From Flavihumibacter solisilvae (GTDB taxonomy: Bacteria; Bacteroidota; Bacteroidia; Chitinophagales; Chitinophagaceae): a stretch of 64,000 nt of DNA. The notes beneath the pieces were generated by a model that was not told where the DNA came from, ran no database searches, and saw nothing but the letters and a program-made list of their open reading frames with translations. Shown here one piece after another: positions 34,819-43,956 of the stretch (positions are counted from its first letter, which is position 1; each line of letters opens with the position of its first letter). The translations under genes and the position numbers were made by a program. Location: NCBI RefSeq assembly GCF_000814475.1, contig NZ_JSVC01000007.1, forward strand, positions 62,001 to 126,000, in the 5' to 3' direction.

Positions 34819-37800
34819 TTATCTTGTTTGTGAAGTGCGTTTTGGTTTTTGGGATATTTCCTTTTCAGGTGGATGAACAGGCAACCGCAGAATAAATAGA
34901 TTCATACCATTTTCGGCTTCACGGAACAATAATTCTCCTCCATGCAGGGTGGCGAGAGATTTTGCAAGGGCCAGGCCGATGCCTGTACCCCTCTGCCTTG
35001 TGGCATCTTTAATCCTGACAAACGGTTCAAATATTTTCTCCCGCATTGCGGCGGGAATCAACGGGCCGTCATTTTCAATAGTTAATGACCAGTACATATC
35101 ATCGCTTCCTGGTGGATTAAGTATTACTGAGACATAATGCGACGCATATTTGGTTGCGTTTCCAAGCAGGTTGCTGAATATTTTTGTCAGCGCTTCTTCG
35201 TCTGCCATTGCTGTAAATCGTTGATCCGGAAGATGGAGAGAATAGTTAAGTTTCTTTTTATCCGCTACCGGTCTGAAGGTAATGTAGGACTCTTCCAGAA
35301 TCGGGGCAATATCTTCTTTTGCGAAATCGAGGCTGAAACCCCTGGTCTCTGTCTTGCGAAAGTCAAGTATCTGTGTGATGAGTGTGACCAGCCTGTTGGT
35401 GTTACGGTTCATCATTGTGACGTCTTCACGGATTTCCGGAATCTCGTCTGTTTTTTCCAGCAGGTTTTCAACTGGTCCTTTTATCAATGTAAGCGGTGTC
35501 CTGATCTCATGTGCCACATTTGTGAAGAAATCGATCTTCGCTTCATAGATCTCTTTTTCTTTTTTCTCCTGCGTCCTTCGGTGGTACCTGCGGATCAGCA
35601 GCCACGCAATTACAGCGACCAGGAGGGCATAGACGATATAGGCTGTTGTTGAAGCCCAGAAAGGCGGAAGAATTTCAATGTATAATTTCTTTTCCTTGCT
35701 GTTCCAGTTTCCATTTGTAAATGCCTTTACACGGAAAACATAGTTACCAGAAGACAGGTTGGTGAAATAAACTTTACGGTTCGTTTTCAGGAAGGTCCAT
35801 TCCTTTTCCAGGCCATCCATCTTATAACTGTATGCTGTTACCTCGGGTGATGTAAAACTAAGCGCAGCGAAATCAATACTAAAGGAAGACTGGTCATAAG
35901 GCAATTTAAGGCTCTTTGTATAAAGTATTGACTGTGGCAGAAAGCCGCTGTCGGCGGAAATACTAAGTTCACGGTTGTGTACCTGGAAGCCGGTGATGAA
36001 AATCTGGGGAACGAAATTGCTGGCGTGAAAGGTGCCTGGCCTGAAACTTACCATTCCCTTGATGCTGCCGAAATAAATATTTCCATCAGCATCCTTATAC
36101 CCTGAGTTGTAGTTGAACTGGTCGTTCAGTAAACCGTTTGCCTTGGTGAAAACCACGATGCTTTTTTGTTCAGGGAGGAAACGTACCAGTCCCTTTGATG
36201 TCGACACCCACAAATAGCCATTATCATCTTCAATGATTTTGAAGATGAAATTACTGGGCAGTCCGTCTTTCGTTGTATAGGTGGTGAAATTATTCTGCTT
36301 TTCGTTGTAACTGCAAAGTCCACCTCCTTCAGTTGCAAACCATAGCCGGTTTTTACTGTCTTCATAAATGGCGTTGACAATGTTGTTTGGGAAACCAAGA
36401 CTATCGCCGGTGGTAAAAGTAAAGTTGGTGAATTTTCTTGTTGAAGGTTCATATCCATAAATGCCCCGGCCATGTGTGCCGATCCAGACGAGACCTTTAC
36501 TGTCCTCCAAGAGGCATGAGATGAATCCTCCGGCCGGAAAGTTGTCAGGGCAGTCAAATTTGGAGCCTGCCGATGTAAAGCGGAACAATCCATTACTGGT
36601 GCCTACATATTTATTTCCTGACCTGGTCTCCAGCAGTGAAACGACAAAATTGCTCTTGAGTTCATGTTCTCCTGAACCAGCCTTGTAACGTCTCACTACT
36701 TTCCTCGTACCGAGGTCCATGATGTCAAGGCCATTTTCAAAAGTTCCGATCCACAGCTCATTACCGCTGACAAGCAAGCCATGGATGTTGGAATGGGAGA
36801 TGCTTCCGGGGCTTGTGCCTGGTTCATAGTGTGTAATTGCACCTGTTCGCTTGTCCAGGCTGTTCAGGCCTGCATCTTCGGTACCAATCCAAAGCACCCC
36901 ATTATGGTCTTCGCAGATCTCCCGGACTGCACTTCCACCCACGGTATTTGAGGAATAGTCTGGGTAATATTTTGTGAAGAAAGTATGTTGTTTCGAAAAG
37001 TAGTTTATTCCGCCAAAATATGTACCGGCCCACACACCTCCTTCAGAATCTTTACTCAAAGTATATACAGCATTGTCGGATAAAGAGTACGGGTCAAGAA
37101 ATTTTTTCCGGAGGTTTGTATAGCCGGCTTTATCGCGGTGCAGAATAAAGATTCCGGATTCAGTTGCCAGCCAATATTCATTCCGGTCATACAATAAAAT
37201 ATCGCGGATAAAAATCGGGGTCCTGTTCGGGTTCTCGGTTAACAGATCCGTATACTGCAATTTAGCTGTATCAAATAGTTTCAGTCCCTGGCCTGAGGTT
37301 CCGATAAGTATGCTGCCATCGTCTGTACACCGCACTTTCTGAATCCATCGCGAAGGTGGCGCGGGGGAATGTGAGAAGAGTTCAAATGCGCTGAAATTAT
37401 TCTGCGACTCATTATACCTGTACAGCTTTCCATCAGTGGAACCGAACCATAGTGTATTGTTGCTTGCCCGGCAAATGGATGTCGCCCTTATCAGGTTCTG
37501 GTAAGATACAAGTTCAGAATTTCCGAAGTCATACCTGTATACCGTATTCCAGGAGATAAACCACAATCTTCCTTTCGCATCATGTAAAACAGTGTTCACC
37601 TCTTTGAGGGAATCAATGAAACTTACCAGCTTTTCCCTCTTTTCATCAAACCGGTAAAGACCCATTGCTGATCCGACCCACAATGCGCCATTCATGTCGG
37701 TGGACAGGCAATAAATCATATCGCTATTTCCGGAGCCCTGGTTATTATCCGCAATTGTGAATTGTTTGAACTGGTAGCCATCAAACCGGTTAAGGCCATT

Positions 37801-37995
37801 CTTCGTTCCAAACCACATAAAACCATTTCTGCCCTGGACGCTGCAAAAAACTGTGTTGTTGGAGAGTCCTTCTTCCACCTGGTAGTGCCGGAAATAATAT
37901 GGTTGTGAAAAAGTCGGGGAGGTTGTAAGAATGATCAATAATAACAGCATCCATACATAAGCGTTAGTGAAACGGATGTTGCCGGATTGAAACAT
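34819..37995 (-). CDS. Two-component propeller sensor histidine kinase (N-terminal part of a split HTCS)
   Basis: This 1,058-residue sensor has a signal peptide or anchor (about residues 1-31), fourteen or so Reg_prop blades forming two seven-bladed propellers (about 35-690, repeated xLWxGTxxGLxxxD), a Y_Y_Y domain (about 700-770), one transmembrane helix (about 783-803), HisKA with the phospho-acceptor in NVAHEIRTPLTLIKGP, and an HATPase domain with NLLGNATKYA and RGTGIGLALAKSL. It would sense a glycan fragment in the periplasm. Unlike a classical HTCS it ends after HATPase, and the receiver and AraC parts lie in the next gene in frame. It is divergent from susC, which it presumably controls. 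Confidence 0.93.
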   Translation of the reverse strand: MFQSGNIRFTNAYVWMLLLLIILTTSPTFSQPYYFRHYQVEEGLSNNTVFCSVQGRNGFMWFGTKNGLNRFDGYQFKQFTIADNNQGSGNSDMIYCLSTDMNGALWVGSAMGLYRFDEKREKLVSFIDSLKEVNTVLHDAKGRLWFISWNTVYRYDFGNSELVSYQNLIRATSICRASNNTLWFGSTDGKLYRYNESQNNFSAFELFSHSPAPPSRWIQKVRCTDDGSILIGTSGQGLKLFDTAKLQYTDLLTENPNRTPIFIRDILLYDRNEYWLATESGIFILHRDKAGYTNLRKKFLDPYSLSDNAVYTLSKDSEGGVWAGTYFGGINYFSKQHTFFTKYYPDYSSNTVGGSAVREICEDHNGVLWIGTEDAGLNSLDKRTGAITHYEPGTSPGSISHSNIHGLLVSGNELWIGTFENGLDIMDLGTRKVVRRYKAGSGEHELKSNFVVSLLETRSGNKYVGTSNGLFRFTSAGSKFDCPDNFPAGGFISCLLEDSKGLVWIGTHGRGIYGYEPSTRKFTNFTFTTGDSLGFPNNIVNAIYEDSKNRLWFATEGGGLCSYNEKQNNFTTYTTKDGLPSNFIFKIIEDDNGYLWVSTSKGLVRFLPEQKSIVVFTKANGLLNDQFNYNSGYKDADGNIYFGSIKGMVSFRPGTFHASNFVPQIFITGFQVHNRELSISADSGFLPQSILYTKSLKLPYDQSSFSIDFAALSFTSPEVTAYSYKMDGLEKEWTFLKTNRKVYFTNLSSGNYVFRVKAFTNGNWNSKEKKLYIEILPPFWASTTAYIVYALLVAVIAWLLIRRYHRRTQEKKEKEIYEAKIDFFTNVAHEIRTPLTLIKGPVENLLEKTDEIPEIREDVTMMNRNTNRLVTLITQILDFRKTETRGFSLDFAKEDIAPILEESYITFRPVADKKKLNYSLHLPDQRFTAMADEEALTKIFSNLLGNATKYASHYVSVILNPPGSDDMYWSLTIENDGPLIPAAMREKIFEPFVRIKDATRQRGTGIGLALAKSLATLHGGELLFREAENGMNLFILRLPVHPPEKEISQKPKRTSQTR

Positions 37996-38094
37996 TTTGA
38001 AAAAATTATGATACGTAGCGAATCATCGTTCTTGTGAATATGAATTTTCTTCACATGATGATTTAAAAGTAGCATTTCTAATCGAATTAAATCA

Positions 38095-38108
38095 TGTAAA
38101 CGATTACA
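38095..38108. promoter_or_regulatory. Candidate LacI-family operator before susC
   Basis: TGTAAACGATTACA has symmetric TGTAA/TTACA arms around a central CG, the typical form of LacI-family operators. It ends 30 bases before the susC ATG. The LacI-type gene that closes this locus (51396-52442) is the natural candidate to bind it. I saw no other perfect copy; a 13-of-14 match lies at 26300. Confidence 0.5.
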
Positions 38109-38138
38109 ACCATTACATAACCAACAATTGATTGCTGT

Positions 38139-41100
38139 ATGAAATCCTCCAGGAGTTTTCTGTCCGGAGAGGTGCTTCGTGCGCTTCACTATTTCCGGCA
38201 AAAGAAAATCATTCCCACACTTTCATTACTATTATTATTAAGCGGCGCTGCCTTTTCCCAAGCCACTGAAAAGACCAACATTGCGGGCTTTGTCCGTGAT
38301 AGTGCCGGGGCAGCCCTTCCACAGGTCACAGTTACAGAAAAAGGCACATCTAATGCCACAAAAACTGATGACAACGGTCGCTTTGCTATTACTGTGGCAG
38401 GCGAAAAATCAGTGCTCGTATTTAGTTCCGTAGGTTACACTGCCACCGAGGTACGGGTGGGAAAAAAATCCACACTTGACATAACGCTTGACCTGGCTAA
38501 CAAAGGGTTGGGCGAGGTGATCGTGGTAGGATATGGCACCAAAACCAAACAATCGATTACCGGCGCAGTTTCCTCGGTTACTGCAAAAGATATCGATCGC
38601 GTACACGCGGGAGCTACCGTTAGTTCCGCGCTTGCCGGAAAACTACCGGGCGTTACATTCAGAATGCCTGACGGCCGACCTGGTTCCTCTGCGAACATCC
38701 AGATCAGGAACATGGGTACTCCGCTTTATGTAATCGATGGCATTCAGCAGGATGAGGGTCAGTTCAATAACCTCGCGCCAAATGATATTGAGAGCATAAC
38801 CATTTTAAAAGACGCATCTGCGGCTATTTATGGTGTACGGGCTGCAAACGGTGTTGTAGTGGTGACTACCAAAAAAGGTACAACCGGAAGAAACAACGTA
38901 AATGTTGACGCATATATGGGATGGCAGAACTGGTTCCGCTTTCCCCAGGTGACGAACAACTCCTATGATTATATGCGCTATAAAGCTGAAGCGCAGATCA
39001 ATCGTGACGGGTCAACTCCAATAACTCCTGAAGAACTTGAGAAATTCAGGCAGGGTGAAGCAGCAGGACCTGAATACCGGTCGTTTGACTGGCGCGATTA
39101 TGTGATGCAGAAAAACTCGCTGCAGAACTCCATCAATGTAAACATTAATGGAGGATCAGATAAAGTGAACTATTACGTTTCCGCCACCAACTTCTACCAG
39201 AACTCAGTACTGGGGCGTGAGTATAAATTCAACCGTTCGAATATCCAGTCGAACGTTACCGCTAAAGTAAACAACCGGATGAGAGTTGGTATGCAGGTGA
39301 ACGGTCGCATTGAAACAAGGCAGAATCCTGGTGTGCCGGGACTTGACGATTACTGGCTGTCAAGGTTTGCTATTCTGCGCAACACGCCTGTTGAACGTCC
39401 TTATGCAAATGACAATCCGCAATACCTCAATGACCTCGGTGAGCACCTTGAATCAAATTATGCGTTCCTGAATGAGAAAATCTCAGGTAAGTATAAAGAA
39501 GACTGGAGGGTGCTGCAGACTAATTTCAACCTTGAATACCAGGTTCCGGGCATCGACGGACTGACATTGAAAGGTGTGTATTCCTATTATATCGCAGATA
39601 AACTCCTGAACAACCAGGAATACACTTATGATGCTTATACCTATCATAAAGATACCGATACATATGAGCGTACAGGCGGTGCGACAAACCCATGGCGCGA
39701 AAGAGAGCAGATCAAACAGGAGAACACCAACTTCCAGGGACAGGTAAACTACAGCCGCACGTTTGGTGAACATGCAATAGGTGCAACATTTGTTGCAGAA
39801 AGGATTAAGAACAAGCGGATTCGCAACTGGATTCACTCTTCACCTATTTCCAATAATCTACCGCTTGTGTATTTCCCGACAATGGACCAATACCAGGACA
39901 GCGAGGAAGAACAGGCGAGGACCGGTTATATCGGGCGTGTCACCTACGCTTTTGCAAATAAATATTTCTTCGAAGCATCTGCAAGACGTGATGCATCTTA
40001 CCTCTTCGCCCCGGAGAACCGTGTGGGTTATTTCCCCGGGGTATCAGCAGGATGGCGCATTACCGAGGAAGCTTTCATGAGAAATCTTCTCGGCGCGAGC
40101 GATGTCCTGAATGACCTGAAGATCAGGGCATCTTATGGTGAACTTGGCGATGATCGTTCTGCTACTGATCCTAACCAGCCGATTGTTGCTCCTTATGCTT
40201 ACCTGCCTGGTTACAATTACAACCAGGGTACTGCAATCCTCGGCGGTAACGCTGTAACTGTATCCAGGGACAAAGGAATTCCAATCACCAGGATCACGTG
40301 GATGACGAGCCGCACACTTGACCTCGGTCTTGACTTCGCAATGCTGCGTAACAGGCTGACAGGTACTGTCGATTATTTCAAACGTAAAAGAGAAGGGCTG
40401 CTTGGTACGAAAAACGATGTGATCGTGCCGATCGAAGTTGGCTATAATCTTCCCCCGGAAAACGTAAACAGTGACCAGCAGGAGGGTGTGGAACTTTCAT
40501 TGAACTGGACTGACAAAGTGGGGCAGTTCAGGTACAATGTGGGCGGTAACATTTCGTATTCAAGAGGAAAGACACTGGATTCATACAATCCGCTTTTCTT
40601 CAACTCATGGGACGAATACCGCAACTCAACAGAAAATCGGTTCAGGTATATTGAATGGGGTTACATCACAGACGGACAATTCAAGTCGCAGGAAGAGATC
40701 AATAACTATCCGGTAAATATAGACGGTAAAGGAAATACCACACTATTGCCCGGTGACCTCAAATACAGGGATATCAATGGTGACCAGAAGATCGATGGTT
40801 ATGACCAGCGCCCAATCGGTTTCGGCTATGGCCGCCAGCCGAATGTGAACTTTGGCTTTACGTTGGGTCTCTCATACAGGAACATTGATTTCCACGCCGA
40901 CTTCTCCGGAGCGTCTGGTTATACCTGGTTCCAGAACTGGGAAACAAGATGGGCCTTCCAGAACAACGGGAACCTGAATACTATTTTTGAAGACAGGTGG
41001 CATCGCACAGACATGTATGATCCCAACAGCGAATGGGTTGCAGGGAAGTACCCGGCTAACCGCTACAACATGGGAACAGGTCACAGTAACTACGGCACCA

Positions 41101-41348
41101 ATTCAACATTCTGGCTGCACAACATAACATACCTCCGTGCACGTACTATCGAACTTGGTTATTCACTTCCGGCTTCATTATTGAGTAGGGTGAAAATCCA
41201 GCGCGCACGCTTCTATATCAATACTTATAACCTGTTCTCGATTGATAACATGAAAGAATTTGGCCTGGATCCTGAAGTGATTGATGACAATGGTCTTCAG
41301 TTCCCTCAAAACAAAGTGCTGAATTTCGGAATGAACCTGAGCTTCTAA
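38139..41348 (+). CDS. susC: SusC/RagA-family TonB-dependent outer-membrane transporter
   Basis: This 1,069-residue outer-membrane receptor imports oligosaccharides together with SusD, using energy from TonB. After a signal sequence (to about residue 41, AAFSQ) comes a CarboxypepD_reg-like domain (about 46-120, IAGFVRDSAGAALPQVTV), the GEVIVVGYGTKTKQSITGAV segment that marks SusC proteins, a plug domain with IRNMGTPLYVIDGI and ILKDASAAIYGVRAANGVVVVTT, and a long C-terminal beta barrel ending in LNFGMNLSF with a terminal Phe. It is first in a nine-gene plus-strand operon and is preceded by the candidate LacI operator. The symbol marks the family, not starch specificity. Confidence 0.97.
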   Translation: MKSSRSFLSGEVLRALHYFRQKKIIPTLSLLLLLSGAAFSQATEKTNIAGFVRDSAGAALPQVTVTEKGTSNATKTDDNGRFAITVAGEKSVLVFSSVGYTATEVRVGKKSTLDITLDLANKGLGEVIVVGYGTKTKQSITGAVSSVTAKDIDRVHAGATVSSALAGKLPGVTFRMPDGRPGSSANIQIRNMGTPLYVIDGIQQDEGQFNNLAPNDIESITILKDASAAIYGVRAANGVVVVTTKKGTTGRNNVNVDAYMGWQNWFRFPQVTNNSYDYMRYKAEAQINRDGSTPITPEELEKFRQGEAAGPEYRSFDWRDYVMQKNSLQNSINVNINGGSDKVNYYVSATNFYQNSVLGREYKFNRSNIQSNVTAKVNNRMRVGMQVNGRIETRQNPGVPGLDDYWLSRFAILRNTPVERPYANDNPQYLNDLGEHLESNYAFLNEKISGKYKEDWRVLQTNFNLEYQVPGIDGLTLKGVYSYYIADKLLNNQEYTYDAYTYHKDTDTYERTGGATNPWREREQIKQENTNFQGQVNYSRTFGEHAIGATFVAERIKNKRIRNWIHSSPISNNLPLVYFPTMDQYQDSEEEQARTGYIGRVTYAFANKYFFEASARRDASYLFAPENRVGYFPGVSAGWRITEEAFMRNLLGASDVLNDLKIRASYGELGDDRSATDPNQPIVAPYAYLPGYNYNQGTAILGGNAVTVSRDKGIPITRITWMTSRTLDLGLDFAMLRNRLTGTVDYFKRKREGLLGTKNDVIVPIEVGYNLPPENVNSDQQEGVELSLNWTDKVGQFRYNVGGNISYSRGKTLDSYNPLFFNSWDEYRNSTENRFRYIEWGYITDGQFKSQEEINNYPVNIDGKGNTTLLPGDLKYRDINGDQKIDGYDQRPIGFGYGRQPNVNFGFTLGLSYRNIDFHADFSGASGYTWFQNWETRWAFQNNGNLNTIFEDRWHRTDMYDPNSEWVAGKYPANRYNMGTGHSNYGTNSTFWLHNITYLRARTIELGYSLPASLLSRVKIQRARFYINTYNLFSIDNMKEFGLDPEVIDDNGLQFPQNKVLNFGMNLSF

Positions 41349-41377
41349 ACAATTTCATCAAGTACAATCAAACAGCA

Positions 41378-43219
41378 ATGAAAAAGATTATTTCTTTATC
41401 CATTATATCAGCGGTTATTTCACTGTCCGGTTGTAAAAAAGACAGTGAGTTCCTGGATATTCCTCCGATCCAGGTCATACCAACCGAAACAGCATTTTCC
41501 GATCCCGCGCTCGTATTGAGTATATTAGGCGACCTTTATAACCGGCAGGTAGATTTCTCATCACTTGATAATGGCTGGCGCAGCTTTGCAGACTTCAGCG
41601 AAAGTTTCCCTTCCGAGAACGGGAGCAGCTTCATTGTCGAAAGAACCGGATGGGGATACGGTGAATGGGGCACATGGGATTATGCTTACATCCGCGATCT
41701 GAACCTCTTCCTTCAAAGGATGGGAGCAACCACAAAACTGAAGGATATAGACAAAGTACGTTTTACTGCAGAAGGCCGTTTCCTTCGTGCCAATTACTAT
41801 TTTGAAATGGCGAAGAGAATGGGTGGAGTACCACTTATTCTCGAACCAATGGAGTATGACTACAAAGAAGATGTTACCAACCTGCAGGTGCCGAGGGCTA
41901 AAGAATCAGAAGTATATGACTTTGTGATCAGTGAAGCAGAAGCAATTAAAGACCAATTGCCTGCAGATCTCAATGACAGGTCAAGGGCTACAAAAGCTGC
42001 AGCGCTTGCCATGCAGGCCAGGGCGGCTCTTTATGCCGGGTCAATCGCGAAATACGGGGCAACAACTCCATCGGTTTCCTTACCGGGTGGCGAGGTAGGT
42101 ATTCCTGCTGCAAATGCTGAAGGTTATTACAACAAGGCACTTGCCGCTGCACAACAGATCATCAATGGTACGGCTGGCCCGGTATCCCTGTATAAGGTGT
42201 TACCCAACCTGTCAGAGAACTTCGCTGCCATTTTTCTTGATAAAAGTTCGGTAAACCAGGAGGCGATTTTCATTGAGGATTTCAGGGCATTCGCCGGCAA
42301 GGTTCACGGGTTCACTACTAACGATCAGCCATATTCGATTTCAGACGAAGGTGGTGACGCAGGAAGGCTTAATCCCTCACTCAACCTGGTAGAGTCTTTC
42401 GAAATGCTCGATGGTACATTTGCGCCACTTCCAACAACCGATGGTGCAGGTAATCCCATCTACTACGACAACCAGGAAGACATATTCGCAGGTCGGGATG
42501 CAAGGCTTGCCGGAAGCGTACTGATTCCTAATGGCGTATTTAAGGGTAAGCGTGTCGATATCAAAGCGGGTACTATCACTCCGGCAGGAGTGACCGGAGG
42601 AACAGCAGGACTTGATGGTCCGGTGAATGGTCTTGAATTCCGGACACAAACAGGTTTCTACATTCGCAAATGGCTTGATCCGACAATCGGTTCCGGTCGT
42701 CGTGGTCGCGGAAGTGATGTGGCGTTTATTCGCTACCGCTTCGCAGAAGTGCTGCTCAATGCAGCAGAAGCTGCATTTGAACTGGGACAAACTGCACTTG
42801 CCGCTGACTACCTTAACCTGGTTCGTTCCAGGGCAGGATTTACGACAGCTTTGGCTGCAGGTGATGTTACATTCGACCGTATAGTTCACGAGCGCAGGGT
42901 AGAACTCGCGTTTGAAGGTCATATCCTGTTCGACTACAAACGCTGGCGGATTGCGCACCAGGTATGGACTGGCGACCCCACCACACTTGCAGACCTGAAA
43001 AGTAATATAGGTCTTGCTACAAAGAAAAGCACGCAGCCCTGGGGACTCTGGCCTTACCAGGTAACCGGTGGCCTGAACGATGGCAAGTGGATCTTTAAAG
43101 AAGTCCTGCCCAGCAGGGTTTCGGGGTCAAACAGGTTCCAGCTTGGTAACTACTATTCGGAGATAGGCGCCAATATTCGTGCCGCCAACCCGAAAATTGT
43201 AAGACAGCCAAACCAGTAA
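41378..43219 (+). CDS. susD: SusD/RagB-family nutrient-binding lipoprotein
   Basis: This 613-residue surface lipoprotein caps the SusC barrel and binds the glycan. The lipobox LSGC gives Cys19 followed by KKDSE. The TPR-like helical scaffold is clear: RFLRANYYFEMAKRMGGVPLI near residue 145, TKAAALAMQARAALYAGS, and the C-terminal RYRFAEVLLNAAEAAFELG and DRIVHERRVELAFEGHILFDYKRWR motif shared by the family. It starts 29 bases after susC. It is slightly longer than average for SusD proteins, and the ligand is not predictable from sequence. Confidence 0.96.
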   Translation: MKKIISLSIISAVISLSGCKKDSEFLDIPPIQVIPTETAFSDPALVLSILGDLYNRQVDFSSLDNGWRSFADFSESFPSENGSSFIVERTGWGYGEWGTWDYAYIRDLNLFLQRMGATTKLKDIDKVRFTAEGRFLRANYYFEMAKRMGGVPLILEPMEYDYKEDVTNLQVPRAKESEVYDFVISEAEAIKDQLPADLNDRSRATKAAALAMQARAALYAGSIAKYGATTPSVSLPGGEVGIPAANAEGYYNKALAAAQQIINGTAGPVSLYKVLPNLSENFAAIFLDKSSVNQEAIFIEDFRAFAGKVHGFTTNDQPYSISDEGGDAGRLNPSLNLVESFEMLDGTFAPLPTTDGAGNPIYYDNQEDIFAGRDARLAGSVLIPNGVFKGKRVDIKAGTITPAGVTGGTAGLDGPVNGLEFRTQTGFYIRKWLDPTIGSGRRGRGSDVAFIRYRFAEVLLNAAEAAFELGQTALAADYLNLVRSRAGFTTALAAGDVTFDRIVHERRVELAFEGHILFDYKRWRIAHQVWTGDPTTLADLKSNIGLATKKSTQPWGLWPYQVTGGLNDGKWIFKEVLPSRVSGSNRFQLGNYYSEIGANIRAANPKIVRQPNQ

Positions 43220-43243
43220 GTGATCACAATCAAAACGACTATC

Positions 43244-43954
43244 ATGAAATTCAAACTGCTTTATATTTTACCGATTACCTTAATTGCATTGATGACTTCT
43301 TGCAAAAAGGACAACTATGATGAACCTACGTCAAAGCTATCCGGACGTATTGTGTACCAGGGCCAGTCATTAGGTTTTGAGAATTCACAGGTGCCCTACG
43401 AACTGTACCAATTCGGATTTGGTAAAGTGGGGCCAATAGGAGCGTCATTTGCACAGGACGGATCTTATTCCACTTTGCTTTTCGATGGGCAATACAAACT
43501 CATCATCCCAAATGGACAGGGACCTTTCCTGTGGCCGAAAACAGCATCAGGTGCGCCTGATACCTTGTTGATCAATTTGAAAGGCAATACCCAGCTTGAC
43601 ATTGAAGTAACTCCATATTACATGATCAGGAATGCAACTTACAGCGCCTCGGGAAATGCAGTTACAGCGAACTTTGGTGTTGAAAAAATTGTAACTGATC
43701 CGGCGATGGCCCGGGATATTGAACGCGTTGCACTCTTTATTAATAAAACACAATTCGTATCTTCTGCCGGGGTAAACCGTATTGCCGATGCGGGAATCAA
43801 TGGCAGTGCAATTGCCGATCCAAGCCAGATCAGCCTGTCAGTAAATATCCCGTCGATTACCCCGACGCAGAACTACGTATTTGCGCGTGTTGGCGTGAAA
43901 GTGGCGGGCGTTGAAGACTGGCTTTACGGTCCTCTTGAAAAACTTACCTACTAA
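43244..43954 (+). CDS. DUF3823-domain lipoprotein
   Basis: This 236-residue protein has a lipoprotein signal (MKFKLLYILPITLIALMTSC, Cys20, then KKD). It has an N-terminal DUF3823 domain with a carboxypeptidase-regulatory-like sandwich (LSGRIVYQGQSLGFENS, then FAQDGSYSTLLFDGQYKLIIPNGQGPFLWP) and a C-terminal beta-rich domain. DUF3823 proteins commonly follow SusC/SusD and are thought to be surface glycan-binding proteins (SGBP-like), which fits the position here. The ATG at 43244 gives a proper signal peptide; a GTG at 43220 is in frame right after the susD stop. Confidence 0.88.
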   Translation: MKFKLLYILPITLIALMTSCKKDNYDEPTSKLSGRIVYQGQSLGFENSQVPYELYQFGFGKVGPIGASFAQDGSYSTLLFDGQYKLIIPNGQGPFLWPKTASGAPDTLLINLKGNTQLDIEVTPYYMIRNATYSASGNAVTANFGVEKIVTDPAMARDIERVALFINKTQFVSSAGVNRIADAGINGSAIADPSQISLSVNIPSITPTQNYVFARVGVKVAGVEDWLYGPLEKLTY

Positions 43955-43956
43955 TA

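Noticed and set aside
38139-41348. Naming the SusC/SusD locus as starch utilisation
   Set aside because: No GH13, GH97 or GH31 gene is present; the linked enzymes are GH2, GH127 and GH43.
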